This document shows, piece by piece, positions 22,773 through 36,640 of a stretch of 64,000 nucleotides of DNA. The notes beneath the pieces were generated by a model. The model searched no databases, was not told the DNA's origin, and was given only the letters and a program-made list of their open reading frames with translations. The position numbers and the translations under genes are program-made. The stretch comes from Prinsepia uniflora (taxonomy: Eukaryota > Streptophyta > Magnoliopsida > Rosales > Rosaceae). How positions within the stretch are numbered: the first letter of the stretch is position 1; each line of letters opens with the position of its first letter. The DNA lies in the NCBI GenBank assembly GCA_032719365.1, contig CM064871.1, positions 29,485,566-29,549,565 on the forward strand, written 5' to 3'.

Positions 22773-24267
22773 GTTGTTTTCCACACACTTGCATTTTGGT
22801 GCACCATTTTCAAACTTCTTTGAATTTTGGTGGCTATTAGACTTCTCACCATTGACGGACCTCTGATTCCCGCCCTTGTTCTTCAAGTTCTTCTTGAACA
22901 TACCCTATGAATTCCCTTGTGCATCACTATGTTGTCCCTTGAAATGTACATACAAGCTAGAAAACGTTTTGTCTGCACTTCCCTCATTGTGCATCTCAAA
23001 TACTCTGATCAAAAGCCTTAATTGAAGCAATGACACTTTCAAGGTTGGTATGCATGTCCCTAGTCTCTTCTATGATAGAAACAATAAGATCATATAGTTT
23101 AGTCAAGCTAATTATGATCTTTTGAGCTAATCTTCATTCAGTTATGTCTTCACCATAGGTTCTCATTTGATTAACCACTCCATATAATGTAGACATGTAA
23201 ACATACAAGGTTTCTTCTTCTTTCATTTGAGTATATTCAAAATCTTTTCTTAAAGAATGATGTTTTATAGCTCTAACATTTGAATCACCACTGTACTTTC
23301 TTTTCGGGACATTCCATGGAGATTGAGAACTTTCTACATTCTAGGTTTTGGGAAAAAAATATCATTAGCAACTGCGTTTTGAAGCATACTTAGGGTCTTG
23401 GTATCCTTCACAATGTCCACATGGTTTGGCTAATTTAGGACAGTTCCCCCTTCTCTTTCAATAGTTCTATCTCCAAGTATTCCATGTAATAACCCGTCCC
23501 AAATTCCAAGATTATACTAGTGATTAATGAAGGATTAGTGAGAGTAGTTGAGTTATTTCGGACGGACGGTGCAAAATGACCGTTTTACCCTTGGAATTGG
23601 GTAAATCGTTGACTTTTGACTCGGGCGGTCAAACGAACTTTGGACGATGACTATGACGTAGTTCGAGACGTCATGAGTTCGTAGACAGGTGGCACGTTCG
23701 ATTCCGACGTTCGACGGAGAAGTTTTGAGGTTTGGAGTATAGGGGCATTTTGGTAATTTTGCCTAAAGGGCAGTTTGGTCATTTGGTTGCATTGAGATCT
23801 GTGCCCACTCAGAGTGGGACACTTGTCCCTTATTGGAAGGCTATGGAAGCCTCTTAGTTTTGTCCACTAACAGTCTTTTTGGTTTTTCGATGCCCTTCAA
23901 GTTGATGCGGTGCAGGCTGTTGTTGGTGAGACCGAGATATCACACACACGATCCACAGTGGTTTCTGAGTACTTTGGTAAGCCGAACGTTAATTTTGGAG
24001 CGCTGATTTGAAATCGCTTGTTTGGATTACGTATTACATGGAGGTTAGACAGGTGTTTAGCCTTCGTGTCGCACGTTAGTTAGACGAGAGCATGGCACAT
24101 CCCTTAATCCACTGGGGATTGGGGGATGGGTCGTGTCATTCCACCTCTACGTATTTCCACATATTATTTCCTTTCAAAACTGTCTTCATCTTGATACTCC
24201 TTGCATCATTGTTAGATCCTGTGAAAATTACAGTTCTTAGCTCACCTCCACTACGCGTTTCTATCAT
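22773..24267 (-). pseudogene. gag: Ty1-copia gag remnant split by a solo LTR
   Basis: On the minus strand the frame starts near 24267 with MIETRSGGELRT, continues VLKGNNMWKYVEV up to the solo LTR at 24138, and resumes after it. Between about 23400 and 22990 the translation reads like the UBN2/gag-polypeptide domain of copia elements (RAIKHHSLRKDFEYTQMKE, then GVVNQMRTYGED). At least one frameshift and several stops break it. The 3' end, near KFENGAPKCK, appears to approach a zinc knuckle and is cut off by the TRG LTR at 22772. It is nonfunctional. Confidence 0.8.
23485..24138 (+). mobile_element. Solo LTR of a related gypsy family (654 bp) inside copia gag
   Basis: The sequence runs from TGTAATAACCCGTCCC to GGGATGGGTCGTGTCA, with the target duplication TTCCA at 23480-23484 and 24139-24143. 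The ends match the LARD family LTR ends, in opposite orientation to TRG. It is much shorter than the 3 kb LTRs but keeps the dyad (23653-23674) and the GACAGGTGGCACGTTCG block. No internal domain is present, as expected after LTR-LTR recombination. Confidence 0.9.
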
Positions 24268-24299
24268 GGCAGATCGCACTACCTTCGTCTACTTGTAGA

Positions 24300-24890
24300 C
24301 TTGCTTCCCTGGATGCCTGACATAGATCATGCCCAAATATAGATCATCTGCTCTGCACAAAGCTTATTTACAGGGTAACTATGAAGAACTCAAGTACAAA
24401 TCTCTAACTAGAACTCTTAGTTGAGCTTGTTTGTGAATCAGGATTACCCATGACTAATTGTTTATCTTCCTCACTTGTTTGCACTAGTTTTAGTAATAAT
24501 TGGAATGAAGATCAATAATCAAACTTAGATGAATTTCAATAAATGAACAATGCACACTAACTATATGATAAAATTCCAAGAACAGTTTCTAGGACTGTTC
24601 AGAGCTATTACACAAAATTCTTCATTAGATTAGAGAATGAATAAAAATTAGATCATATACACACTCACTCTTAATATTCATGGTGAGGCTACAAATTCAT
24701 CCTATCATATCCCTAGCTGCCACATAGTTTGACAGTTTTAGGGAATTTCTTGAGTTCTAAGCAACAGCTCACAAACTCCTCACATTTCTTTCTTTTAGTT
24801 GTAACCACCTCCAGCTCATCTTGAGCTCACTTTCCAGCTCACACACCTAGTAGCTGTTAAGATTCAAAGCTGCTGGTTGCTTAATCAACA
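24300..24890 (-). mobile_element. Probable copia 5' LTR and leader
   Basis: On the minus strand a TG start (TGTTGATTAAGCAACC) lies at 24890, upstream of the copia gag, followed by AT-rich sequence typical of copia LTRs. I could not fix the inner LTR edge or find a clear PBS, so the boundary near 24300 is a guess. Confidence 0.4.
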
Positions 24891-25339
24891 ATAGATTTTT
24901 CAAAATATTGTAGATTTTCTACAGAAAAATTAACCATCACCAATATTCACAGTTTCATCATACATTTCATATTTTAAAATGCTACCTTTTATAAAGGTCA
25001 TACTATGCACATAAGAAATTTAAACTCAGACCAAAACCATACTACAATCGAGAAACTATGAAACCCAAGTTTACCAAAGTAACCAGAGTTATTCACTACT
25101 TTGCTGCTCCAAATTTACCTAATAAACATACTTATAAATAAATCACTGCTAGGAGTCTCAAACACAATCTAGTAGAGTAAAACAAACAAAACCATGAGTC
25201 AAGATTCGCTAAAATTCAAAAGCACACATGTAATTATCCTTTTTTGGGTTGTTTTCCATGGATACTTCACACCACACCTCAAAAAACTTAAAAATCAATA
25301 CCCTAATTCTCAAACGGAAAGAAAATGGTCAAAGGACCT
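24891..25339. other. AT-rich stretch without recognisable feature
   Basis: No open frame, repeat or terminal signature stands out. It lies between two copia fragments and may be old intergenic or transposon DNA. Confidence 0.5.
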
Positions 25340-25524
25340 AATTGTGATTTGATTTGGAGAAATTATTGGATCACATCGCTATTGATCTTATATTGAATGA
25401 TTCTAGGATAGATTTATAACTAGCATAAGAATAATTTAAGTTTACTTAGAATAGCTCTTATTTGCCTTGTATAAACATACACACTATTATACAGATTCAT
25501 TAATGAAAACAATATCATTTTTCA
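25340..25524 (+). mobile_element. End of a copia LTR
   Basis: The sequence ends ATTCATTAATGAAAAC...TTTTTCA two bases before a degenerate PBS, as in plant copia LTRs. The LTR start is not determined. Confidence 0.5.
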
Positions 25525-25526
25525 TA

Positions 25527-25540
25527 TGGTATCATATCAC
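25527..25540 (+). other. Degenerate copia primer-binding site
   Basis: TGGTATCATATCAC matches the initiator Met-tRNA PBS TGGTATCAGAGC at its first eight bases, directly after the presumed LTR end and about 110 bp before the gag start. Confidence 0.55.
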
Positions 25541-25652
25541 TATCTTGGTAACTCTAGAATTTCATCTTCTGCTACAAACACAATACGCAAGACTCTAGAA
25601 TTTGGTCTTCTGCCACAAACAGAATACCATTACTGAATCAAAATCCAACAAG

Positions 25653-26470
25653 ATGACACCCACCCTCTTTGATCCACTCACTTTACTTCATTCTGATACA
25701 CCAGGACTTACCTTGCTCAATGAGTTACATGAAGGACACAATTATGGACAATGGTGCAGGTCTATGCGTCTTATCCTTAGTACCAAGAACAAGCTTGCAC
25801 TAACCGATGCAACTATAACGACTCCCTCCAAGACTGATGCCAAGTTCCCCACATGGTAGCGTTGCAATGGCATGGTATTGTCGTAGATCCTATGCTTCGG
25901 ATCATATGCTCAATTACATGGAATTGTCGGGGATCCTACACTCCAGAGCCTACGCTCAATTCATCCTGACATCGATCGCACTATCCTTTATTCCGACATG
26001 GAGGTTGGAATTTTGAATGATCTCAAGTACAAATTCTCTCAAGGCAACGACTCGAGAATCTATCAAATTCGGCAGAAAATTTTTGAATGCAACCAAGGAA
26101 AACAATCAATCTCCATATACTACCATAAGCTCAAGCCTTTATGAGATGAGTTGGCTTCTGACCATGAGCCCCTCCAATGCAATTGTGAAGGTAAAAAAAA
26201 ACATTCAGATCAGGAAGAAAAATAGAAATTTATGCAGTTCTTAATGGGGTTGAATGACTCCTACTCTACTATCAGTGGTTTGATTTTAATGATGTAGCCC
26301 CTTCTAGACACGTTCAAAGTTAATGGCTTGGTTCTTCAACAAGAAAGACAGAATGGAAATGGAAACCCGCCATGAAAACTCATCCAACTCTCATGCAATG
26401 ACAGCTTCACACTCTACAACAACACAAGGTTCGTCTTCCAATTATCACGAACTCCTCGAGTGTACACACT
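25653..26470 (+). pseudogene. gag: Ty1-copia gag remnant (Retrotran_gag_3 type)
   Basis: Starting at the ATG at 25653 the translation opens with DPLTLLHSDTPGLTLL and the NYGQWCRSMRLIL segment, typical of the gag-polypeptide of plant copia elements. After a stop near 25857 the similarity continues in other frames: around 25970-26190 it reads ILYSDMEVGILNDL and then YHKLKPLWDELAS. Several frameshifts and stops are present. The remnant is cut off at 26470 by CACTACAAGAAAAG, the end of a CACTA transposon. There is no pol. Confidence 0.8.
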
Positions 26471-26484
26471 CACTACAAGAAAAG
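26471..26484 (+). repeat. CACTA terminal inverted repeat (5' end)
   Basis: CACTACAAGAAAAG is a standard CACTA superfamily terminus. It falls inside a copia gag reading frame. Confidence 0.75.
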
Positions 26485-26832
26485 ATGGCTTCCCTGTCCA
26501 AATCTTGCCCGACGCATCATTTTTCGCCGCTAAAAAAGGATTTTACCTAGAGAATGGAAAAAGACTCGCTGGGTAGGGTCTTCGTGGGAAGACTCTATGG
26601 TTGGCGCGCGAAAATGAAAAACTTTTCCTGATGAGTCCACACCCTCTACCGGGAAAAATGTGCATTAACAAAGAGTGTTTTTCACCGAGAAAAACCTGTG
26701 ATTCAATGGGTGAAGTCTAGGCAGGAAGGAAAATGACTGGCAAGCAAAAATGGTAACCCATACTCGACAAGCACAACCACCTCCTTTGGGCAAACTTTAA
26801 GTTAGTTAGCCACCTGACGGATCATTAAACTT

Positions 26833-26839
26833 TATATAA
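26833..26839 (+). promoter_or_regulatory. TATA box of CACTA element
   Basis: TATATAA precedes a CT-rich leader by about 50 bp, in the position expected for a promoter reading into the transposase relic. The activity is inferred. Confidence 0.45.
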
Positions 26840-27859
26840 GGGAGTGGTTTGTGGGGCTAAAGTCTAAATACATTAAAACCTTACCTGCATCTTTCTTCTT
26901 CTTCTTCCTCTTTTTATTTTTTTTTAATTTTTTTTGTGTTTTAGGAAATTTGTCGTTGATTTGAAAAATACTTATAAAAAAATATGTGTGTTTGCCTCAA
27001 TTTAAGTTTGCTAAGAATTATGGATGTAATTATGTTAGGAAATTGTGATTTATTGTGGAAAATTTGTAGAAATTGGTTAGAACTTGTGGAAAATGGGTAG
27101 GAAATTAGAAAATTTGTTAGGAAAATATGAAAATAGAAAATATGTTATGAAATTAGTGAAAATGTTATGAAATTGTTGAAATTAGAAAATATGTTAGGAA
27201 ATTATAAAATATGTTAGCAAAATAGAAAATATGTTATTAAATTAGGAAAATAGGAATTGTCTGATTATGCGAAGTTAATCGGGTTAATTAATATCATATA
27301 ATGAAGTTCAATGGAAAACCTTAGACTTTTTTGGGAGCCAGTGAATCGTATTGATTGACTGATTCTTGAATTGTCCGTTTATTCGGACAGTTTGGGGATA
27401 CGTAATTATGTGTTGGGTAGTTTGTTGTCTATAAGGTTAGGTTTTGATTAAGGTAAATTCGGTTTATGTCCCCTTAATATTCTCCGAATCGATAATAAGC
27501 ATTCGTTTAAAATATCTTAGTCGTGCATTTCAAGAATTGTAAGATGAGGCTGCCAAAATTTCTTTCGATCGAAACTTAGCCTCGTAGGTTGCAAACTACA
27601 CAACCTAGAACTTGCACTTTCAAATGGGATAGGACCAAATCACTGGAGGCATATGGAGATGAGCGGGTTTTGAAATTGACTTGTTCCAATTATGGGACAA
27701 TATTAACGCATTTACTTACGTTGATTCTATTTTATAAAAGCAGGTACAATAGAAAAAGGCTAGATGAAAATGTTGGATAGATATTATTATTAGTATTTGG
27801 ATTAGATCAAAAGTTCCACTGCCTTTACACGTAGTTATTATGGTGATCAAAGACATATC

Positions 27860-28619
27860 ATGGGTGCATGTCATAAATGTAACAACTGTTGTTATATGCC
27901 ATTAAATGATATCCAAATGCATTTGGCATGGAATGTGATAGTACACAATTTCACCAATTGGATCAATCATAGTTCAAAAAAATTTGTTGCATCAACAATT
28001 TCAATTCCTGGGACCCTTTGGGAGGAAAGTGATTCAGATGGGTGATGTGATAACAATCAATTCATTGGGATATGAACTAATGATTTTGCTCCTACATAAG
28101 ATGATATGGGCGATTAGGCACCCAGGTTTCAACCCGAAGAGTCGGATCTCCATTATGAGATGTAGTTGAAAGAAGCTTAGTGCGAATTGTACCCTAGCTA
28201 TAAATCCTTTTTGGTTCTAGGGGAAATTGCGGAGTTGACGCACACAAAAGTTGAGTAAAATTAAACAAACAAGAATTCTGATCACATGATGAAAATTATT
28301 ATCCGAATTCTCCCTGAAGAGAATTGTCTCCCTAAAGATCATTATAGCTCGAAGAAGCTGTTGAAGGATCTTGGTTTAGGGTATGTGAAGATCCTTGCAT
28401 GCAAGAACAACTACGCATTTTATTAAGGTGAATTTGAGTAGCTCGACAAATGTCCTATGTACAATGAGCCTAGATTTAGAAAGAACAAGATTCTGAATAA
28501 GGCGTTGCATTATTTTCCACTAAAGCCAAATTTACAAAGATTCTTCATGTCGTCCCACACATCCCATGTTATGAGGTGGCATAAGGATGAACATATTGAT
28601 AACGATTCACTGAGGTAGA
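27860..28619 (+). pseudogene. CACTA TNP2-like transposase remnant
   Basis: From the ATG at 27860, MGACHKCNNCCYMPLND followed by HNFTNWINH resembles the C-terminal half of the transposase-associated domain that precedes TNP2. Further on, across frameshifts and stops, about 28270-28560 reads PEENCLPKDHYSSKKLLKDL, then GLGYVKILACKNNYA, LDKCPMYNEPRF and ALHYFPLKPNLQRFFMS. These are in the order and spacing of plant TNP2 proteins (CKNDC, LDKCP, YFPLKPRLQRLFMS). The relic ends near MRWHKDEH, before the catalytic region. It is clearly nonfunctional. Confidence 0.82.
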
Positions 28620-28745
28620 AATGAATGTTTTCCCGAAAAATGTTTGTCGAGCAAGGATATAAATTCAGGGTTTCCTAGTGAATGTTCGTTGAGAAAAGGT
28701 AGAAATGCGCATTTCCCAGGAGAATGTTTGTTGAGAAAAGTTCAA
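28620..28745 (+). repeat. Three-unit repeat with AATGTTTGTTGAGAAAAG core
   Basis: Three diverged units of about 42-44 bp have cores at 28634, 28679 and 28721 (GAATGTTTGTTGAGAAAAG and variants). They directly follow the TNP2 relic. Confidence 0.6.
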
Positions 28746-28829
28746 AAAATGAACTTGACCCAATGAATGGCCATATTCTTTTATCAAAATTTTAAATTGA
28801 ATTCCCTTGTTTTAAAACTTTTCAATAAT

Positions 28830-29645
28830 TTCGTTTAATAATCTAACTGATCCCACCGTCTATATTTATAAGTCAAACTTATAGATTATGTATACGAAAA
28901 ATTAGTGAATTTGGAAGTCCAGAGATTAGGTAACGGTGCACAACGAATAGATAGTAACAAAACATTTGGTGTTGATCTGACGACTTTAAATCCTTGAAAC
29001 CTCATGATTTTCGAAGGGTGAGGTCAAGGCACGTCTTATTATGAATTAAACGGACTGATTATTCAAATTATTTGAATATTAATCAAACCAAAAAATCAAA
29101 ATAAGTATTGAAGTTTCCTTCAAATGTTTTTAAGAGTTAAGGAATAAGGTGGTCTTACAATTTTCTAAAATTTCTTTTAATAATCCGATAGCTCAAACCT
29201 TCCATATTTATACGTTGAATTCACAGATCACCTACACAAAAAATTAGTGAATTTGGAAGTCCTGAGATTAGGTAATGGTGCTTACAGAATCTATAGTAAT
29301 AAAACGTTTAGTTTTGATCCGACAACTTTAAATCTTCAAAACATCACAGCTTTCAACAGGTAAGGTCTAGGAACGCCCTATAATGAATTGAACGGTCCGA
29401 TCATTCAAATTTATTTGTTTGAATATCAATTGAACCTAAAAATCAAAATAAGTATTAAAGTTTCCTTCAATTGTTTCTAAGTGTTAATGAATATGGTGGT
29501 TTTACGATTTTCAATAATTTGACTGATCCAACTGTCCATATTTATAAGTCGTACTCATAGATCATCGACACGAAAAATTAGTTAATTTGGTGGTCGGGGA
29601 TTAGGTAATGGTGCTCAACGAATCGACAATAATAAAACGTGTAAT
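28830..29645. repeat. Tandem repeat, period about 335-342 bp, 2.4 copies
   Basis: The block ACGAAAAATTAGTGAATTTG recurs at about 28896, 29238 (one mismatch) and 29571 (one mismatch). The sequence between copies also aligns (GATTAGGTAATGGTGC, AATCAAAATAAGTATT, AAGTTTCCTTCAA). The units are diverged. The repeat could be subterminal CACTA sequence or a small local satellite; I do not recognise it. Confidence 0.75.
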
Positions 29646-29672
29646 GAGAAAGCTTACTTGGATGCAAAGATA

Positions 29673-30102
29673 TGGCCTCCCAAATTTTCTGCCAAAGTTC
29701 AACCTCTCACACCGTCCACTCCCAAGCTATTACACCTTCAAAATCTAGCTTATCCCGCTTGTGGAAGTCCAAGGAACACGATGCCAACCCTTATTTGTTC
29801 CAAAAAGGTCACAAAATGAAGATGGGAATTTGAGGTGTTATGTTTGTTTTGTGTTTGGGTGGCTTCCACAGGTTTGGGGGGAGAGTGTGCGAAATGAGAG
29901 TGTTGATAAAGATGACCAAATCATTATCAAAACAACCCAAAATTTCCTAATTTTCCCTTCAAAAATACTGTTTCCAAAAAATAGTAATCCAGCTACAACC
30001 CTAGGGGCAAAATCGTTAAGTACACTAAATCATTTTAGTAAAATCTTGGAAAAATTTCCAATAATTCCCATAAATTCCAAATTTAGGGGTCTGGTCATTA
30101 CA
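29673..30102 (-). mobile_element. 3' LTR of decayed gypsy element F
   Basis: It ends GGTCTGGTCATTACA next to a polypurine tract and aligns with 42167-42597 (shared block CACACCGTCCACTCCCAAGC and downstream). The left edge is uncertain; the alignment starts at ATGGCCTCCC. The two LTRs are visibly more diverged than the LARD-A pair, so F is older. Confidence 0.7.
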
Positions 30103-30117
30103 ATTTACCCCCCTTAT
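30103..30117 (-). other. Element F polypurine tract
   Basis: Minus-strand TTATAAGGGGGGTAAAT abuts the LTR start TGTAATGACC, with AAATTTCGCGGATGAAATTC just upstream as in related gypsy elements. Confidence 0.7.
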
Positions 30118-32549
30118 AAGAATTTCATCCGCGAAATTTACACCGACCTTAGTCCAAAACTGTGGAAATCCAATCCAGTCTCCAAACTGAGGTTTCCCCG
30201 TGGTTACGCCCACGTTCAAAAACCATCAATAGTACACATAGGGAACAAACGTCACCCAACGTCAACTGCAATCTAGCAGCCAATACCAAATCTCGACTCA
30301 TCTTCAGTGACAGTACTCGACAAGTGTGTGATCGAACTACCACTGGAACTCAAACTCAACTCGCGCACCTCGCTCTAGGCTTCAATACCCGTCTACTCCA
30401 CCTACCACCCACCAAGGTGCAACTTAGAACCCAGTTTGACATCTCTGCTCCCATTGAGTAGTCACCAACTCCATTTCCAATGGATAACCCCTATTGTCAA
30501 CAACACCCACGAATAACCATCTTGACCAATCGATAACCCCTTGGCTCCGCTGTCTCTATCCGAGTTCCCTGCCGAAAATCCGACTCGCACTAGAGACCTC
30601 TCTTGGTATCTTGACTCGCCTGGAGACCAATCTGTGTTCTGAGACTCGCCTAGGGACCAATATGTGTTCTGAACTCTTCTTGAGTCCTAATCTAGTATCC
30701 CCACTCATCATGAGTGTATCCTGACCACATCGACTACTTGCTCTAGTCGAGAACATAACAAATTTGTATATCCAGGGTTCCTATTGCCAACAAACCATGG
30801 CCATAATCTCCAAGCTCGTACAATAACTAAACCCTATAAGGTCCATGTTGCCTTCATAGCACCATATTCGACACTTGTCCAAGTATTCCAATGAAATGTC
30901 AACCTCAGATCAGATCCGATTACGATACAGTGCCCATCTTGGATCCAATTCGACTATCATACGGGTACCATGCCAACATAGAGCAACCATGGACCCTGTT
31001 TTTCCGATTCCAGATCTGGTCAACCCGTAAACTACACTCTCTGAGTTCTATTGGTCACCTGACCAACATTTGAGACATGTCCAACACATCCTCCTCGAGA
31101 ACTCCAGAGACAAACCGACCAGTTCACTAACCAATCTAAGCTCACGATTAACCCCCAAGGTCAACCGACCTACGTCTACCAAGACGTATCATTCTTGAGT
31201 AAAAAGTCTCATTGGTTACCTACCTCGACCCTCATACTGATAATGTGAAGGATCGAATCCTGAAGCTATGCTGTAATCCTCTAATCCAGTAGTCTCACAC
31301 GAACACTGCCCAATAACGCTCGATGATCATCTACCTTCAGCATAATCCCTCAATTTGGAGTTTGAATATCGAAGGTAGATGAATAGTGTGGCTAAGAAAT
31401 AATGAGCATGCAACTCTAATACTCGAGGCATCAGCTACTATATTCACCTTCCCGCAAATGTAGAGTCATAGTATTTAACCAACTCTAGCCAACTTCTCTA
31501 CCTTGAGTTCAACTCCCTCGAAGTAAACCGATACCTAAGGCTCTGTTGATCTATAAAGATTCCCTACATCTCGTTAGGAGATAGTGAGTCAAACTCTCAT
31601 GTACATGCGAGACCGCGGAACGCTCCCAGTCATAGGTAAAATAGTTCATCTCAAGATATCTCAACTACCTAGCTGCAGAAGCAATAACCTTCCCGTGCAA
31701 TAAGCACACTCACAAACGTTTTTAAAGATGCAGCATTTTAATTTCCAATACTGCCACTAATGTCTAGGAGAATCAAACCAGAATACTAGTCAAACAGTTC
31801 TTCAATTCCTGAAAACTCTACTCACATAAATAATCATCTCAAACCATATTGACTCCCATCCAAGTCAATTGCATTAACCAGCTGCAATCCCAGAGGAATC
31901 CCTCATCAAATGTCTGTAATACACAACCAGTTAGAGAGACTACAAATCTCGGTTACCGTGGTTGGTTGACATCAATCCAGAACTGCCTTAATCCTACGAG
32001 TATCCCCACTAATCTCTCAACGATAAAGGCATGATCTGGAACCAACACTGGTCCACCAAAACTAATACTTGCTCAAATCGGCATATTACTACTTCTCCAA
32101 ATGATCCGAGGGTTTCTCACTCAGTCTATGATAATGTCCATCTTGAGAAAAGTTGAAGAAGGCGACATCAAAGTTTATCTGACACAGGTGTGAATGTGAA
32201 CCCATGCTACATGCATCCACGTCATGCAATAGCATGTACCCTCTGCTCCTTAACCCATTCAAACTTGGCACACAGCCTGAGTGTTGAACCCTTAAATGAC
32301 CTTCAAAATTAAGAGAAGTTGCAACCATGTTGCAAGCATACCCAGAAGTCCTTGCCAAAGAAGCAAAAAAGGCGAAGTCTCCTTCACCAACCAATAATAC
32401 CTGCAGGTAGCTACTCTAGTGATCCATTATATTTTCCGTGTTCGGAGCTCTCCCCCAGACAAGCTTGTACATCTATGAAACCCAGAAGTGACGAATAAAT
32501 GAAGAAAGTTTGCTAAGCACTTGCACGACAAGGATTACTTGTTTCACAC
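30118..32549 (-). other. Element F internal 3' half, decayed
   Basis: RNase H and integrase would be expected here but I recognise neither. Short hairpins as in the LARDs are present, for example CACTCAT-c-ATGAGTG near 30702 and CGACTA...TAGTCG near 30730. A diverged repeat, GACTCGCCTGGAGACCAATC and variants, lies at 30585-30670. Confidence 0.5.
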
Positions 32550-33110
32550 TATCACCCTATTCAGGTGCCGATAGTCAATCCAAAGTCTTAGGGTTCCATC
32601 GATGCTTCAAAAAAACAGCACTGAGGCTCCCCCAGAACAGCATACTAGTCGAATGAACCCAAAATGTACTAAATTCTACAGCTAAACCCTCCATCTTCTC
32701 AACTCTGTTATTACCATCTGATACTGTGGTTGCAGAATAGGTTGAGTACCCAAGAGAATTTTAGTCCTAACTCAACCTCTCTTTATGGTGGAAACCCTGT
32801 AAATCCTCCAGAACATGTCAGAAAATTCCCGCACAATCGATATCTTCCCCAAGCCCAATGAGCCATCCAGGGAAATCATAACATGTTTCAAGTATCCATG
32901 ACAACCAAACCATAATAACTTCTCGGCTTCTACGTTGTAACTCCCGAAGGAAGTATCCTTTGGTCCCCACAAAAGAAAAACCATGGCAAGTCAGGATTAC
33001 CAAAGACAATGGTTCCTCAAAACACTCAACAGAGGTGTATTGGGTAGTCCACCAATCCATCCATAGAATCACATCCAAATCATAATTGTTTGAGGTGTAT
33101 CAGGATTACT
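32550..33110 (-). pseudogene. pol: Gypsy protease-RT remnant of element F
   Basis: From 33078 downwards MDVILWMDWWTTQY resembles the conserved end of the gypsy aspartic protease (DVILGMDWL), followed by the linker with FSFVGTKGYF and the IDCAGIF region that leads into RT. At about 32640-32550, across a stop, GASVLFF and DGTLRLWIDYRHLNRV match the start of the RT palm/fingers (GAPVLFVKKKDGTLRLCIDYR). The YXDD box and later domains were not found. Several stops and frameshifts make it nonfunctional. It shows that an autonomous-type ancestor existed in this element group. Confidence 0.78.
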
Positions 33111-33344
33111 GTCAAAACCCCTTTTATCCAAAACGAATAGTCTCAAATTACCGAACTAGCACCTATCATAACACCAGTTGGAGTCCCGATACCCATGTCT
33201 CAACCCAGCGGGATCAACTCTCGAACAAAAAGTACAATTCTTTTGGAAATTAAACAGTGTGTGGCTCCATAATCCATCAACACTCGTGTATACCGACCAA
33301 AGATAGATAGGGCACTTGTCATCATTCCAAGTATAATACGTACC

Positions 33345-33863
33345 TCAAGAAATCCAGTTTAAGTAGGAGGATGACTGAAATCTCAACCAAACCTCTCGGG
33401 ACCTGCTCCGTTGCTCTCGTTGACCACTGTGACTCCTATGTCTACCGATCGAAGAATAAAAGCTAGAGGCATTCCTCTTCAAAAATCCCTGGGTAATGCA
33501 TCCACTTGACACCCTCAGCGTAGCCCAAAACCACACGTTTGCTGTAAGGATTTCCATCAAAATCATCTCCACCTGAGTTGCCAAATCCGACAGAGTCCAT
33601 AGTGTGGTAAATCCAAAAACTAGCACCATCGCTCGAGTCTCATTCTGAAGACCTGACACAAAATGATGAATCCTCATCGTCTCGGTCACTACTGTACCTA
33701 GTGCGAACTGAGCAAATTCATAAATATCTGCTTGTACCAAGTAATAGTCAAATCCCCCTACTCTAAGTGCAAGAACTCCGCCTCTCGGCATCTCGTCAAG
33801 ACTGGGGGAAAAAATGATGTAAGAATCGTTCCTATAACGTTGTCCAAATCTCGGCAATCTCAT
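33345..33863 (-). pseudogene. gag: Gypsy gag remnant of element F
   Basis: An open stretch of 172 residues whose middle (VTETMRIHHFVSGLQNETRA and VFGFTTLWTLSDLATQVE) follows the C-terminal part of a Retrotrans_gag domain, comparable with AEKCRRFELGLRGEIRA in TRG gag. The upstream capsid part is disrupted and no zinc knuckle is visible in frame. It lies between the PBS at 34406 and the protease relic, the normal gag position. Confidence 0.72.
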
Positions 33864-34405
33864 CCAATCCCCTAGTTCGCAATGTCTACCACCAATCCTG
33901 TGCAGGGCAATCCAAGAAAAACACTGTTATCGGAATCATAAGCTCATGAGGGTAACCCATTGCCCATATAATCCACTCAAAGGGTGAGATCCACTGATCG
34001 GTCACCACAGAATCGGATCCACAAGTACACGTTCCTGATTATCTTGTTCAAATGTTCTCAAACAAAGGACATCAATAACCCCCGCTGCTCCCTGCATCAT
34101 ATCCTTCATGAGTGACCATGGGTCATAAAACTATGAATAGTCACTATGATGGGATCCAATCAACCATCAACTCCACCGCTCCAAACCACTGGGCCCACAC
34201 AAAAATGGACCCCTCTCGGGGTCCAACCCTGTTGAAACAAGGCATCCAAAGCCTAACAACACCAATCCAAAGTCCATTCTCATTAACTTTTCTATCCTTA
34301 TCCTCGTTACCAGGTTGATGACAGGGCTGTCATTGTAGAGTCATCACGTCTGAAACGAAACTATCATGCACACCTAGTGTACGATCCCACGGAGAGCAAT
34401 CCATT

Positions 34406-34417
34406 GCTCTGATACCA
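34406..34417 (-). other. Element F primer-binding site
   Basis: Minus-strand TGGTATCAGAGC. The 5' LTR edge is probably TGGACC at 34425-34430, immediately interrupted by the next insertion. Confidence 0.8.
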
Positions 34418-34430
34418 AATTAATTGGACC

Positions 34431-36640
<2,210 letters not shown>

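Larger units (their letters stand above)
26471..28760 (+). mobile_element. CACTA-type DNA transposon, decayed, 3' end not found
   Basis: It starts with the CACTA terminal inverted repeat CACTACAAGAAAAG inserted in copia gag. A promoter-like TATATAA lies at 26833, then a pyrimidine-rich CTTCTTCTTC leader near 26892, then relics of a TNP2-type transposase. I looked for the matching CTTTTCTTGTAGTG end downstream and did not find it, so the copy is truncated or interrupted. Confidence 0.72.

Noticed and set aside
28760..29660. 3' terminal inverted repeat of the first CACTA element
   Set aside because: I searched for CTTTTCTTGTAGTG or a close form and found none, so the right boundary was left open.
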